Assembly: GCA_022710935.1 (NCBI GenBank)
Contig: JAKLFY010000007.1
Location: 1 to 64,000, forward strand
Direction of reading: 5' to 3'
DNA: 64,000 nt
DNA from: Verrucomicrobiota bacterium
GTDB lineage: Bacteria > Verrucomicrobiota > Verrucomicrobiia > Limisphaerales > J093
Positions within the stretch are counted from its first letter, which is position 1. Every line of letters starts with the position of its first letter. The notes under the pieces are model-generated. The model did no database searches and was not told the DNA's origin. It was given only the letters and a program-made list of their open reading frames with translations. The position numbers and the translations under genes were made by a program. Shown here in pieces: positions 1 through 9,421 of the stretch.

Positions 1-230
1 GGCGCGACGAAGGAGCATAGCCTTGACCTCTGTGACTGAGGAGCAATCCCGCGACGGCGGGACCAGCGAGCCAAAGCCCCCCAGCCCTGCGGGGCGGGGC
101 GGCACCGGGCCATCTGCGTCGTTCCTCGGTCGGTCGAGTATCTCAGCGGATACACTCCCTCCCTCGGGCCTCGCATCTGGCCCGGTGGCGCTCCCGCCAA
201 AACCGGAAGTAATTTTTGCACAGACCCTAA
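1..230. other. Intergenic region with an inverted repeat
   Basis: No convincing gene is seen here. Positions 103-111 (CACCGGGCC) and 179-187 (GGCCCGGTG) form a perfect 9-base inverted repeat about 68 bases apart. The last bases (229-250) match 26251-26272 at 20 of 22 positions, so the right edge belongs to a dispersed repeat. Confidence 0.5.
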
Positions 231-1679
231 ATGTCAACGCTCCCCATGAACACGCTGACGATTGTTCTCGTCACCGCGGTCGCGGCTTCGGCCATGCTGA
301 GCCGGCCCGCCCTCTCGGCGCCATTTCCCGCGCTGCCCAAACTGAAAGTCAGCGACAATGGCCGGTTTCTCGTCACGGAGGATGGCCGGCCGTTCTTCTG
401 GCTGGGCGACACGGCCTGGCAACTGTTCCACCGGCTCGATCGTGAGGATGCGCAACGTTATCTCGAACACCGGGCGCGGAACGGCTTCAACGTCGTCCAG
501 GCCGTTGCGATCGCCGAACTCGACGGCCACAAGGATCCCAACCCTTACGGGCACCTGCCACTCGAGAACTTCGATCCGGCGCGTCCCGCGGTCACGGAGG
601 GGCCGGACAATGATTATTGGGACCATGTGGACTTCATTGTGGATGCTGCCAATCGGCTGGGGATCTACATCGGGTTTCTGCCGACCTGGGGCCGTTACTG
701 GCATGACGCCGTGGAAGGCGGGAAGCCGCTGTTCACGCCGGCGAACGCCGGGATCTACGGCGAGTGGCTGGGCAAACGGTACCGGGACAAAGGCCTCGTC
801 TGGATCCTCGGCGGCGATCGCGGCATCGACAACGATTCCCACAAGGAAATCATCCGCGCCATGGCCCGGGGCCTGCGCCGCGGGGACGGCGGCGCGCATC
901 TGATGACCCTGCACCCGCCGGGCGGCAATGGTTCATCCACCTGGTTTCACAACGACGACTGGCTGGACTTCAACATGCGCCAGAACGGCCACGTGCCCGA
1001 GTTCACCGAACGCTATGACAACACCAGGGCCGACTACGACAAAACGCCCATCAAGCCCGTGCTCGATGGCGAGCCGATCTACGAGGATCATCCCGTCTCG
1101 TTCGACGCCAGGAAACTGGGCCACTCGACCGCCGCCGACGTGCGCCGCCCGATCTACTGGGATGTCTTCTCCGGCGCGTTCGGGCACACCTACGGCCATC
1201 ATTCGGTCTGGCAGATGTGGGCTCCCCCCAAGAACCCGATCAACAATCCGCTGATGCCCTGGTTCGAGGCGCTCGATCAGCCCGGCGCGGCGCAGATGCA
1301 GCACGCCAAGAACCTGATGCTCTCGCGCCCGTTTCTCACCCGCGTGCCCGATGACTCGGTCGTCGTCACCGACCGGGTGCCGACCTCCGTGCCGGGGGCC
1401 GGGCGCTACCGATTCGTGGCCACACGCGATGCAGACGGTCGCTACGCCATGATCTACGTGCCGGTTGGGCGCGCCTTCAAGGTCCGCATGGACAAGATCA
1501 CGGGTGCCAAGGTGAAAGCGTGGTGGTTCAATCCGCGTAACGGCGAGGCGACCGCCATTGGCGAGTTTCCGAATACCGGCGTCCGAGCGTTCACGCCGCC
1601 GGACTTGGGCGAGCACCTCGATTGGGTGCTCGTGCTGGACGACGCCGCCAGCCCGGATTTCTCACGACCGGGACGATGA
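231..1679 (+). CDS. Secreted DUF4038 (apiosidase-like) glycoside hydrolase
   Basis: A 482-residue protein with an N-terminal signal segment (hydrophobic stretch about residues 8-28, ending near LSAPFPALP) and a TIM-barrel-type body typical of the DUF4038 family, some members of which release apiose or other sugars from polysaccharides. Recognisable family phrases are [15 protein letters not shown] near residue 55, GFNVVQAVA near 85, and [11 protein letters not shown] near 280, whose Glu is a candidate catalytic residue. The last third resembles the putative collagen-binding domain often attached to this family. The start at 231 lies in a dispersed repeat; ATG at 246 (MNTLTIV) is an equally good start and gives a cleaner signal peptide. 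The last ten codons (SPDFSRPGR and stop) are made by a palindromic repeat at 1650-1695. Substrate is unknown. Confidence 0.8.
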   Translation: MSTLPMNTLTIVLVTAVAASAMLSRPALSAPFPALPKLKVSDNGRFLVTEDGRPFFWLGDTAWQLFHRLDREDAQRYLEHRARNGFNVVQAVAIAELDGHKDPNPYGHLPLENFDPARPAVTEGPDNDYWDHVDFIVDAANRLGIYIGFLPTWGRYWHDAVEGGKPLFTPANAGIYGEWLGKRYRDKGLVWILGGDRGIDNDSHKEIIRAMARGLRRGDGGAHLMTLHPPGGNGSSTWFHNDDWLDFNMRQNGHVPEFTERYDNTRADYDKTPIKPVLDGEPIYEDHPVSFDARKLGHSTAADVRRPIYWDVFSGAFGHTYGHHSVWQMWAPPKNPINNPLMPWFEALDQPGAAQMQHAKNLMLSRPFLTRVPDDSVVVTDRVPTSVPGAGRYRFVATRDADGRYAMIYVPVGRAFKVRMDKITGAKVKAWWFNPRNGEATAIGEFPNTGVRAFTPPDLGEHLDWVLVLDDAASPDFSRPGR

Positions 1680-1772
1680 CAACGAAATCCGGGCTTCTCC
1701 TGGCCTGCATGCTGACTTCTTATGTGAACTCCGGCTTGGCGGTGGCAAAAAGTGGTGCGAAATGCAGGCCAG
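1650..1772 (-). repeat. Dispersed repeat with two nested palindromes, copy 1
   Basis: Read on the minus strand this 123-base block aligns end to end with 49738-49864. It holds an inner perfect 12-base inverted repeat (AGCCCGGATTTC at 1650-1661, GAAATCCGGGCT at 1684-1695, 22-base spacer) and an outer perfect 11-base inverted repeat (1700-1710 and 1762-1772). It overlaps the end of the DUF4038 gene. Confidence 0.85.
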
Positions 1773-1833
1773 CAGTCCTCTTGCCAAGTCAGACCGTCTT
1801 GTGCGCCGTCGCGGTGTGAAACATGCGGGTTAG
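1767..1833. repeat. GGTCTGACTT-type repeat and REP-like arm
   Basis: On the minus strand, positions 1800-1767 carry a GGTCTGACTTGGCAAGAGGA-like segment that resembles 23911-23934 and 39638-39660. Positions 1816-1833 (GTGAAACATGCGGGTTAG) resemble REP-like arms elsewhere. The complement of 1830-1832 is the TAA stop of the convergent lipoprotein gene, so this repeat defines that protein's end. Confidence 0.7.
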
Positions 1834-4442
1834 TCCGGCCTGCCCGGCGCGGGTGCGCGGACCAAGTGATCGGGGCGCAGCCCCAACCGTTTCAAGCCTC
1901 TTCCGTGAGCCCCCGCAAAGGCCGCGGGATAGGGTTGATCGGCGCCTCGCACCGAGTGCCAGACAATCCGGTTCAGCGTGTCCTCGTCCGCCTGGTCGGG
2001 CTGGTTGAGCGGGAGAACCGCGCTCGATTCGGCCCAGTGCCTTTCCCGTGGCGACAGGTCGGTGGTCTCCTTGTTCATTTCGTCCAGGGGGATGTTTGTG
2101 GGCAGACAGGCGTACGGTGTCAGATCGGCCTTGCTTTGAAAGCAGGCGGTCATGAGAGGGGACAGGGCGTCCATCTGGTTCATGGGCGGGACGCCGAGCA
2201 TCCGTTGCATGGTGTGGAGCACGGAGGTCTGGTTGTAGAACTGGCTGATGACGGCCCCCCGCTTGGTGTACGGACTGACCACCAGACAGAGCGATCGGTG
2301 GCCGTCGACATGGTCGAATCCGTTCTGGGGATCATCCTCGATCACGAAGATGCAGGTCTTCGGCCAGAAGCGGCTGTGCGAAATGGCGTCCACGACCCGG
2401 CCCAGCGCCAGATCATTGTCGGCGACCTGCGCCCGCGGGGTCGGGCTGCCCGCGCGCGTGCCCGATGTGTGGTCGTTGGGAAGGTAGAGAATGACCAGGT
2501 TGGGCCAGTGCCCGTCGCGCTCGAACGCGCGGAATTCCTCGAGGAACGCGTCGGCCCGGATTTGATCCGGGATGCGCATGTTCCAGCCCGGCGATGCCGG
2601 GCAACTGTAGCGCCTCAAGGTATCGATCTCGATGTTGTGTTTGAAACCGATCGTGCCGGTCTTGGCGACGTAATCCTCGTGGATTGCCTTGAACGTGGCG
2701 TTGGCAGGCTGTGTGGCCGTGGTGTTCATCTCTCCGTAATTGCGGAACGAGAGCCCGTGCAACAGCACGTTGTCCCAGAGAAAGCCCGTGGCCGCGTAGC
2801 TCAACGGATCGTCTCCCGCGAAGGGGTAACTCCGGGTGAATCCGCCAAACGATTTCTCGAGGTAATCGGTGACATAGCCTTCCGTGGCCCACGCATGACC
2901 GTCGGCTGACAACACCCCGTTGCAGTAGAAGTTGTCCAGCAGCGCGAATTGTTCCGCCAGAGCATGGTGGTTGGGCGTCACCTCGCGTCCGAAAACGCAC
3001 AACGACGCGTCGCCGTTGCCTTGGGTGAGAGCGCCGAATACCTGGTCGTAGGTTCGATTCTCCTTAATGACGTACACCACATGCTCGAAGACTGACGGAT
3101 CCCCAAGCCGCTTTGGCACCGGCACCGGGCGCCGGGCCTGGCTCCTCCTCTCCCAAGCCCTGAGAATCTCCGGCACCCGCGCATCCGCGCTGACCTCTCG
3201 GGTATAGGCCGAGAGTTGGCCCGGGGTCGGAATCGCCACGCGCGTCACGCTGCCGCGATGTTGGTGGCTGTTCCACCCCTTCTTCTTCGGATCCGGATGG
3301 CGCGACCCGATCCCTTTGACATTCGCCACATAGAGATGCGAGCTGTCGGCGAAGAGCGCCCCCGGATACCACCCCGCGGGGATGAATCCCTCGACGCGCG
3401 GTTCGCTCGGTTGGCCAAGGTCGAGCACAGCGACGGCATTGTTGCCGCCGTTCGCCACGTAAAGCCGGCGGCCATCCGGTGACAGAGCCAGCGCATTGGG
3501 AGCGCTGCCAAAGGGCAAACCGGATGCCGGTCGGACGAGCGCTTCCCCGACCACAACGCGCCGCGCGACGTCGATCACGCTCACCGAATCGGAGTTGGCA
3601 TTGGCCACGTAGAGCAGATCGCCTCCTCTGCCCAACTCGAGGTCGGACGGATGCAGGCCCGTTGTGATCTGGGCGATTTCTGTTCCCTGGACCAGATCCA
3701 CCACCGAGACCGTCCCGCTGGCCGCGACGCCGCGCTCATCGATCAAGGCAGGCGTGCCGGAGGAGTTCGCCGCGGGCTCATTGCCGACCGGGTGCCGCCC
3801 ACCCCAGTTCGAAACGAACGCCACCGATTCGTTTCCGTCCCCGTTCGCACAGGCCACATCGTAAGGCGCAACGCCCACGGCAATCTCCCGCACCACCGCG
3901 CCCGCGCTGAGATCCACAACCGCCAGCGTGTTATTGCGCGACAAACAGACGTAGGCTTTCGTCTCGTCCTGCGACAGGGCGAGCCCCCCCACGTGGGAGT
4001 TGCCTTTTCCACCCGGACCGGGCAGGGCGATCTTCCTGCCCCAGGCGGCGACGCCCTGCGCATCGATCCGCGCTTCCCACAGGGCGTTGGCTGCGCCCGA
4101 CGCGAAGAGCCGACTCCCGTCGCGCGTAATGGCCAGGCCATGCGTCGAGCCTCCGCTTTCCTTGAACTTCAATTCCTGGCGCACGGACCAGTCCGCCGTG
4201 TCGATTGCCACGAGTCCGCGGCTGTCTTTGACCCAGACGGTCCGGCGATCGGGAGCCACGAGGAGATCGACGGGACGACCGCCGAACTCGACCGATTCGC
4301 CCGCCGGGCGCAGGAGTTGATATGTGGGGGCCAGATGGCCGCCCTCTTCGATCGGCCCGACCTGTTCGGGAGGCGTGGTCTGGCATCCGGCGACAATCAG
4401 CGCCGTCAGCGGCGCCCATGCGATGCGAAAACGAGTTTTCAT
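1830..4442 (-). CDS. Lipoprotein with YVTN beta-propeller and phosphoesterase domain
   Basis: An 870-residue two-part protein. It begins with a lipoprotein signal (LIVAGC, Cys20), so it is probably anchored in a membrane facing the periplasm or outside. Residues about 40-400 are repeated strands of the YVTN/YncE type (for example YVANANSDSVSVIDV and LYVANGGNNAVAVLDL), forming a beta-propeller. Residues about 450-800 are a phosphoesterase of the phospholipase C/acid phosphatase superfamily: VYVIKENRTYDQVFG carries the metal-binding Glu-Asn, and later segments LYLPNDHTSGT and FVIEDDPQNGFDHVDGHR carry further metal ligands. The combination recurs in soil bacteria, but the substrate is not known. 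I chose ATG at 4442 because the lipobox then lies at residue 20; an ATG at 4460 is also in frame. The C-terminal tail reads into a repeat. Confidence 0.82.
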   Translation of the reverse strand: MKTRFRIAWAPLTALIVAGCQTTPPEQVGPIEEGGHLAPTYQLLRPAGESVEFGGRPVDLLVAPDRRTVWVKDSRGLVAIDTADWSVRQELKFKESGGSTHGLAITRDGSRLFASGAANALWEARIDAQGVAAWGRKIALPGPGGKGNSHVGGLALSQDETKAYVCLSRNNTLAVVDLSAGAVVREIAVGVAPYDVACANGDGNESVAFVSNWGGRHPVGNEPAANSSGTPALIDERGVAASGTVSVVDLVQGTEIAQITTGLHPSDLELGRGGDLLYVANANSDSVSVIDVARRVVVGEALVRPASGLPFGSAPNALALSPDGRRLYVANGGNNAVAVLDLGQPSEPRVEGFIPAGWYPGALFADSSHLYVANVKGIGSRHPDPKKKGWNSHQHRGSVTRVAIPTPGQLSAYTREVSADARVPEILRAWERRSQARRPVPVPKRLGDPSVFEHVVYVIKENRTYDQVFGALTQGNGDASLCVFGREVTPNHHALAEQFALLDNFYCNGVLSADGHAWATEGYVTDYLEKSFGGFTRSYPFAGDDPLSYAATGFLWDNVLLHGLSFRNYGEMNTTATQPANATFKAIHEDYVAKTGTIGFKHNIEIDTLRRYSCPASPGWNMRIPDQIRADAFLEEFRAFERDGHWPNLVILYLPNDHTSGTRAGSPTPRAQVADNDLALGRVVDAISHSRFWPKTCIFVIEDDPQNGFDHVDGHRSLCLVVSPYTKRGAVISQFYNQTSVLHTMQRMLGVPPMNQMDALSPLMTACFQSKADLTPYACLPTNIPLDEMNKETTDLSPRERHWAESSAVLPLNQPDQADEDTLNRIVWHSVRGADQPYPAAFAGAHGRGLKRLGLRPDHLVRAPAPGRPD

Positions 4443-4689
4443 AGCGGAGAATATGTTCACCGAGCGTAGTGGGTCGCGTAGGGCGGGGCAACCCGGGATC
4501 TCGATAATGTGCGCGCATTTTTCGGATTTTTGCTCGACGCTGCGCGCCTCTCGGCCTACGCTCGCCGAGACTCAGCGGCAATGTTGCCGGGCGCGGCGCC
4601 CGGTCGAAACCCGTGGTCGGAGTCGTGATGCTCAGTTTCCTGCCATATGGCGCACCTGCGAGCCTCCGGCCCGAAGCGTCCTTCAACAC
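4443..4689. promoter_or_regulatory. Divergent intergenic region
   Basis: About 245 bases separate two divergent genes, so promoters for both should lie here. I see no convincing -35/-10 pair. A strong hairpin (CCGGGCGC, one base, GCGCCCGG) is present near 4588-4604. Confidence 0.3.
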
Positions 4690-7600
4690 ATGAACACATT
4701 CATCCGTACAAGCCGTGTCGTGGCGGTTTGCCTGCTCACATCACTCGTTTCGACGGCAGCCCTCGGGGCGAGCGCCACGCTCCTGTTTGAAGACACTTTC
4801 GACCGGGGCATCCCCGGCTGGACAGCAGTCCAACCCCCGGGCAATTATATCGATGGCCCCATGCGCTGGCAGTACGACATCGTGAGCGACGCTTTTGTCG
4901 AACAGAGCAATATCTATACTGATGCCTCGACCGTCTCGTCCACCGCGACTGCCGTCATGCTCGTCAACGACGCCGTTGCCGGCGCGACATTCACTTACAA
5001 GGCGCGCCTGATCGCGGGCGACGACGACGCCTTTGGCCTGATCTTCGGCTATCAGAACCCGACCAATTTCTATCGCGTCACCTTCACGCGCCAGGTGCGG
5101 GCCGACGCGGGCTTTCCGTGGAACGGATGGAATGTCGATCGCAAGGTCGACAATGTGGCCACCCCGCTGTTTGGCGACGGCACACCCTCGCACGTGCCCT
5201 CGTTCGTCAACGCCCAGTACGTGCCGTTCGATGTCACGATTACCGTTGGCGCCGGCAACCTTCTGACGCTGATTGTCGTGGATGATCCGGACGGCGCCGC
5301 GGTCGAGTATCGCCTGGTCGAAGCCCAACCCCTTCCGGGATCGGCCGCGGGTCAGGTCGGGCTCATGACCTGGGGCATGAGCGGCACCGTGGTGCGCGGG
5401 TTCCGCATTCTCAATCCCAGCCTCAGCCCTGTCAGCCTGGTCGGCGACCCCAATGCCCTGGGCGAGTGGACTCCAGTCGTCACTCTGGCCGACGACGGCA
5501 CCGGCCTGGACCCCAGCACCGGCAACGGCGGCATCCCCATCTGGTCGCTCGCACTCGGAGCGAATGGACAAATGGGGACGCTGCACGAGAACAGCGATTC
5601 GTTTGGAGGTAACACGGCTGACGGCGTGGTGGATTTTCCGGCGGCCACGCTCGTTGCAGGCAATGCGTCGTGGTCCGACTACGTCTACACCGCGCGGTTG
5701 ATTCCCGCCGACGATGACGGCCAGGGCATCGTGCTGCGTTACCAGGACGAGTCCAACTTCTACCGCATTGCCTTGCGCGCCCAGAGTTCGACCTCGGGCG
5801 TGCGGCGCGGCCTGTCGATCCAGAAGGTTGTGGCGGGCGTATGGGAAGAGGTGTTCTACGAAACCACGCCGCAGTTCGCCCCTCCATCCAACGTCCCCTA
5901 CGACATCACCGCCGTGGTCCTCGGCGATCGTCTGCAGGTTCAGATCATCGCCAACCCGCTGGGCGCTGCACAGACCTACTCCTACGGTCCGTTCGACCTC
6001 ACCGGCGACACGCTTGCGACCGGCAAGATCGGCATCTTCAGTTGGGCCATGGCACGGCTCGAAGCCGACTTCGTGCGGGTCTACGGGATCGACGGCCTGC
6101 CCTTCCAGGTCTCGTCTGTGCACGGCAACCCCAATCCGCCCGCGGGACTCTACGGCTATCCTCCCGGTTCCTCGGTCACCGCCTCGGTCCCCAGTCCGTT
6201 CGAGGAGTTTCCAGGCGTGCGCCGGGTCGCGACCGGGTGGACCGGACTCGGGTCCGTGCCCGCCAGCGGGACGGAATCGCAAGTCACCTTCACCATCGAC
6301 GACATCTCGTCGTTGACCTGGAACTGGCGCACCGAATTGCGCCTGGTCGCCACCGCCGGACCGGGCGGCCAAGTGACGGCTCCCGCCGAGCAATGGCTGT
6401 CCGAAGGCACAAGCGTCTCGTTGATCGCAATCCCCAACGACGGATTCCTCTTCACGGGTTGGTCGGGGGATATCGCGTCCTCGGATCCGACATTGGACAT
6501 CGCCCTGGTTCGACCGCTCACACTCGAAGCCCGGTTCGAGGCGGACAGCGACGGCGACGGCCTGCCCGATTCGTGGGAACAACTGCACTTCGGCAACCTG
6601 GCCGCCGGGCCCAACGGCGATCCGGACAGCGACGGCAAGAACAACAGCGTGGAATGGCAGAACGGAAGCGACCCGAATTTCGCCGAGGCGCTGCTGGTTT
6701 CCGACGGCTTCGATTCACGGTGGGTAAACGTCCAGCGCGATCCGATCCTGCCCGGTCAACTGATCGTGCGGGACTTCGGCAGCGGTTTCCGCGGGGTCTG
6801 GGAGAACAGCAACGATTATCGCTCGGCCGATGATCCCACCTTCATCGGCGCCGATGCGATCGTCCCGAACGTCAGTTTCGAGGGCCCGCGCATCGTGATC
6901 CGCCCCGAGTCCTGGAATTCGGCCTGGACCGACTTCTACGCCGAAGCCACGTTCAGCGTGGGCGATAACGACGCGAACTGCCTCTACTTCCGTTACCGCG
7001 ACGAGCAGAACTGGTATCGGATCACCATCAGCGGTGAGAACAACAACGCGGCGTGGCGGGCGCCTTATGGCGTCAGCGTTCAGAAGCGCTCGAATGGCCT
7101 GTTTACCGAACTGATGACCGACCCGAACATCGCCACCGACCCGACGGACATCGCCTGGTACAAACGCGTCCGGCTTGCCGTGACCGCGACCGGCTCCAAC
7201 TTCGAGGTCCGCACGACCGGTTGGAGCTGGGGCCTCGAACCGCCGGGTTGGGATGAGGGATTCCAGAGCGTCATCGCTTTCCAGGATGTCGATCATGCCG
7301 ACGGGCGTGTCGGGGTCGGCCTTTGGGGCCAGAGCGGCGGCGGCTCAGCCACGGCAACCAACCCCGTCGATGCCGGCGCACTGATCGAGGACGTGGTCGT
7401 TAAAGTCAACAACCAGGAGGTCTTCCTCGAGAATTGGGGAGCGGTGCCCCTGGCCGCAGAGCTTCCCGACGGCTGGGAAAACCCGGCGGGCGACGGCGGC
7501 GCCGGTGCCTGGTCCGTCACGGCGCACGGGACTTTTATGCAAACCTCGAACTACGGGACTTCCACCACGGGCACCCTCGCCCAACCGAAGGCCGATGCTG

Positions 7601-8274
7601 AGGGGACCGTCCTTTTGGCGCCTGCGTTCGATTCGGCCAATTACTTCCTCGAAGTCGGATTCCATCCCTTCGATGACGACGGTATCGGGTTCGTTTACGA
7701 CTTCAAGGATCCCGACAACTTCGCCCGCGTTCTCTTCGTGAGCGAAGCCACCGCCAACGGGCGGGTCCCCCGCGGCGTCAATGTCAGCCGCAAGGTGGCC
7801 GGCGTCTGGTCGGATGTCTTTGTCGGCGACGCGGCCTTTGTCTATACGAGCGGCAGTCCGTTCGCCGTCTCCTTCGCCAACTCGAACGGCGAGTGTCGTC
7901 TGACAGCACGCCAGATCGACGATCCGAGCGCGGTTTCCGCTTGGACCTGGACCGGGCCGGCCGCCCAAGCCGGAGCACGGGTCGGTCTGACCTGCTGGGG
8001 CGAGACCGATGCCCACTTCCTCTACGCGCGCGCCTACAGCCTGCCCGCGGGGCCGGGGCCCGGCGACCTCAAGATTACAACCGTGTCCGTGGCCGGGGGC
8101 AACCTGGTGCTGGCGATCGAAAACCCCGGTGGCGGCGCGTTCAGCGTCGAGCATTCATCCACGCTCCAGCCGGGGTCGTGGACCGCGGTGGCGACGGGGC
8201 TGACGGGCGGCCAGTGGACGACACCTCTGCCTGCCGCGCAGGGCCCCGGTTTCTATCGCCTCCGCCAGCCCTGA
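4690..8274 (+). CDS. Large secreted protein with four beta-sandwich repeats
   Basis: A 1,194-residue protein with a signal peptide (about residues 1-28, ending ALGASA). It contains four related blocks of about 200 residues that look like concanavalin-type beta-sandwiches. Each opens with a variant of 'DTFDRGIPGW' and then has a 'Y.ARL...DDDA.G..FRYQ...NFYRI' core; these are seen near residues 35-230, 255-440, 680-890 and 915-1110. Between the second and third blocks is an InlB-type divergent repeat (GPGGQVTAP ... GFLFTGWSGD) followed by a calcium-binding segment (DSDGDGLPDSWEQ, DPDSDGKN). The C-terminus ends FSVEHSSTLQPGSW ... FYRLRQP, a tail common in exported proteins of this phylum. A role in carbohydrate or surface binding is inferred. 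The ATG at 4690 gives a clean signal peptide; in-frame upstream sequence does not look coding. Confidence 0.75.
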   Translation: MNTFIRTSRVVAVCLLTSLVSTAALGASATLLFEDTFDRGIPGWTAVQPPGNYIDGPMRWQYDIVSDAFVEQSNIYTDASTVSSTATAVMLVNDAVAGATFTYKARLIAGDDDAFGLIFGYQNPTNFYRVTFTRQVRADAGFPWNGWNVDRKVDNVATPLFGDGTPSHVPSFVNAQYVPFDVTITVGAGNLLTLIVVDDPDGAAVEYRLVEAQPLPGSAAGQVGLMTWGMSGTVVRGFRILNPSLSPVSLVGDPNALGEWTPVVTLADDGTGLDPSTGNGGIPIWSLALGANGQMGTLHENSDSFGGNTADGVVDFPAATLVAGNASWSDYVYTARLIPADDDGQGIVLRYQDESNFYRIALRAQSSTSGVRRGLSIQKVVAGVWEEVFYETTPQFAPPSNVPYDITAVVLGDRLQVQIIANPLGAAQTYSYGPFDLTGDTLATGKIGIFSWAMARLEADFVRVYGIDGLPFQVSSVHGNPNPPAGLYGYPPGSSVTASVPSPFEEFPGVRRVATGWTGLGSVPASGTESQVTFTIDDISSLTWNWRTELRLVATAGPGGQVTAPAEQWLSEGTSVSLIAIPNDGFLFTGWSGDIASSDPTLDIALVRPLTLEARFEADSDGDGLPDSWEQLHFGNLAAGPNGDPDSDGKNNSVEWQNGSDPNFAEALLVSDGFDSRWVNVQRDPILPGQLIVRDFGSGFRGVWENSNDYRSADDPTFIGADAIVPNVSFEGPRIVIRPESWNSAWTDFYAEATFSVGDNDANCLYFRYRDEQNWYRITISGENNNAAWRAPYGVSVQKRSNGLFTELMTDPNIATDPTDIAWYKRVRLAVTATGSNFEVRTTGWSWGLEPPGWDEGFQSVIAFQDVDHADGRVGVGLWGQSGGGSATATNPVDAGALIEDVVVKVNNQEVFLENWGAVPLAAELPDGWENPAGDGGAGAWSVTAHGTFMQTSNYGTSTTGTLAQPKADAEGTVLLAPAFDSANYFLEVGFHPFDDDGIGFVYDFKDPDNFARVLFVSEATANGRVPRGVNVSRKVAGVWSDVFVGDAAFVYTSGSPFAVSFANSNGECRLTARQIDDPSAVSAWTWTGPAAQAGARVGLTCWGETDAHFLYARAYSLPAGPGPGDLKITTVSVAGGNLVLAIENPGGGAFSVEHSSTLQPGSWTAVATGLTGGQWTTPLPAAQGPGFYRLRQP

Positions 8275-8280
8275 CCGGCC

Positions 8281-8430
8281 ATGCAACGACGGGGCTTCAC
8301 GCTGATCGAGCTGCTGGTGGTGATCGCGATCATCGCGAAAAGGGGTGGAATTGGGGGTTTGTGGACGGCCATGCGGAGTGGGTCACCGGGCTACGGACAT
8401 CAGACGCCCTTCACGAAAGCTGGATGACCT
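8281..8430 (+). pseudogene. Collapsed prepilin-like (H-X9-DG) gene
   Basis: ATG at 8281 encodes MQRRGFTLIELLVVIAIIA, a textbook type IV prepilin/pseudopilin cleavage and methylation motif, only six bases after the previous gene. The frame is then lost: from 8346, in another frame, comes WNWGFVDGHAEWV, which is the conserved C-terminal end of verrucomicrobial and planctomycetal H-X9-DG pseudopilins. The roughly 200-residue middle of the protein is missing. The simplest reading is an internal deletion that fused the two ends out of frame. Before decay it would have been a secretion- or surface-associated pseudopilin. No protein of use is expected now, although a 44-residue peptide with an intact prepilin motif could be made. 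Confidence 0.75.
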
Positions 8431-8677
8431 CGGGCGTGGGCACCAAACCCTACGGTCAACGGTCGCACCTTGTTGGAGAGCACCTGCCAACATGTTGTCG
8501 TTCAGGGTCGAGCCCCGCGCGGCGGGGTCAGATCGTTCCGCGACGCAGGAGCGGAAAGATCTGGAATCCTCAAGCCCCGAGCGTGTTGCGATCTCGTCAA
8601 GCTTGGCCTTCATCCCTATCCCTTTCGCTCGGCAGGGACAGGCGCCGAGCCATGGAGCGTTCAGGTGATTCGACATC

Positions 8678-9421
8678 GTGGTTAAAGGCATGCCCGACAC
8701 GAGAAGTCATCGCGGTCCCGCGCCGGAGGACGAGCGATTGTTCAACGCGAAATGCTGGCCGGCGCTGCGGACGGCTATCGACGAGTTGTGCTGGCTACTG
8801 GACCGCGGCTACGCCCTGCATTCCGCGGCGGAGTTGGTCGGGAACCGACACACCCTAACCGCCCGGCAGCGGATGGCGGTGTCGCGTTCGGCCTGTACCG
8901 AGCGAGCCCGTGAGCGCCGTTGCCAGCATGAAGTCCAGCCGGCCCAACTCAGAGCCCAGGAGCTGTGGATCGACGGCTTGAACGTTCTCACAGGAGTGGA
9001 AGCGGCGCTGGCGGGCGGGGTCCTTCTGTTGGGCTGCGACGGTTGTCTGCGAGATCTGGCGAGCATCCACGCGCGCCACCACCACGTTGAAGAGACACTC
9101 CCCGCGCTCGACTGGATCGGAGTGGCGACGAGTGCCTGGGGGGTTGCGCGCTGCCGTTGGTGGCTGGACCGGCCGGTGGCCAATACCGGGCGTCTCAAGC
9201 GGACGATGCTCGAGATCGCCGCGGCCAACGCTTGGGCCTGGGAGGTCGAGTTGGTCTACAACCCGGACAAGGTGCTGATCGGGTCACCGGCGATCATTGC
9301 GTCGTCGGACAGTGCAATTCTGGATCGTTGCCAACGTTGGGTGAATCTGGCGCGCCACACGATCGAACGCCACGTGCCAACGGCGCGCGTCATCGATTTG
9401 CGGCGGACCATCGGCATCTGA
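8678..9421 (+). CDS. DUF434-family protein
   Basis: A 247-residue soluble protein resembling the DUF434 family (COG2454): the N-terminal segment AIDELCWLLDRGYALHSAAELVGNRHTL, here residues about 31-60, matches the family pattern of a 'LL.RGY....A...VG..Y.L' helix-turn unit, followed by RQRMAVSRSAC. Its C-terminal half (LWIDGLNVLTGVEAALAGG onward) has the alternating strand/helix character seen in the partner domain, with an early Asp-Gly-Asn that could bind a metal as in nuclease-like folds. The function of the family is unknown. ATG at 8678 and ATG at 8690 (MPDTRS) are both possible starts. It is flanked by two pseudogenes and shares no operon with either. Confidence 0.7.
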   Translation: MVKGMPDTRSHRGPAPEDERLFNAKCWPALRTAIDELCWLLDRGYALHSAAELVGNRHTLTARQRMAVSRSACTERARERRCQHEVQPAQLRAQELWIDGLNVLTGVEAALAGGVLLLGCDGCLRDLASIHARHHHVEETLPALDWIGVATSAWGVARCRWWLDRPVANTGRLKRTMLEIAAANAWAWEVELVYNPDKVLIGSPAIIASSDSAILDRCQRWVNLARHTIERHVPTARVIDLRRTIGI

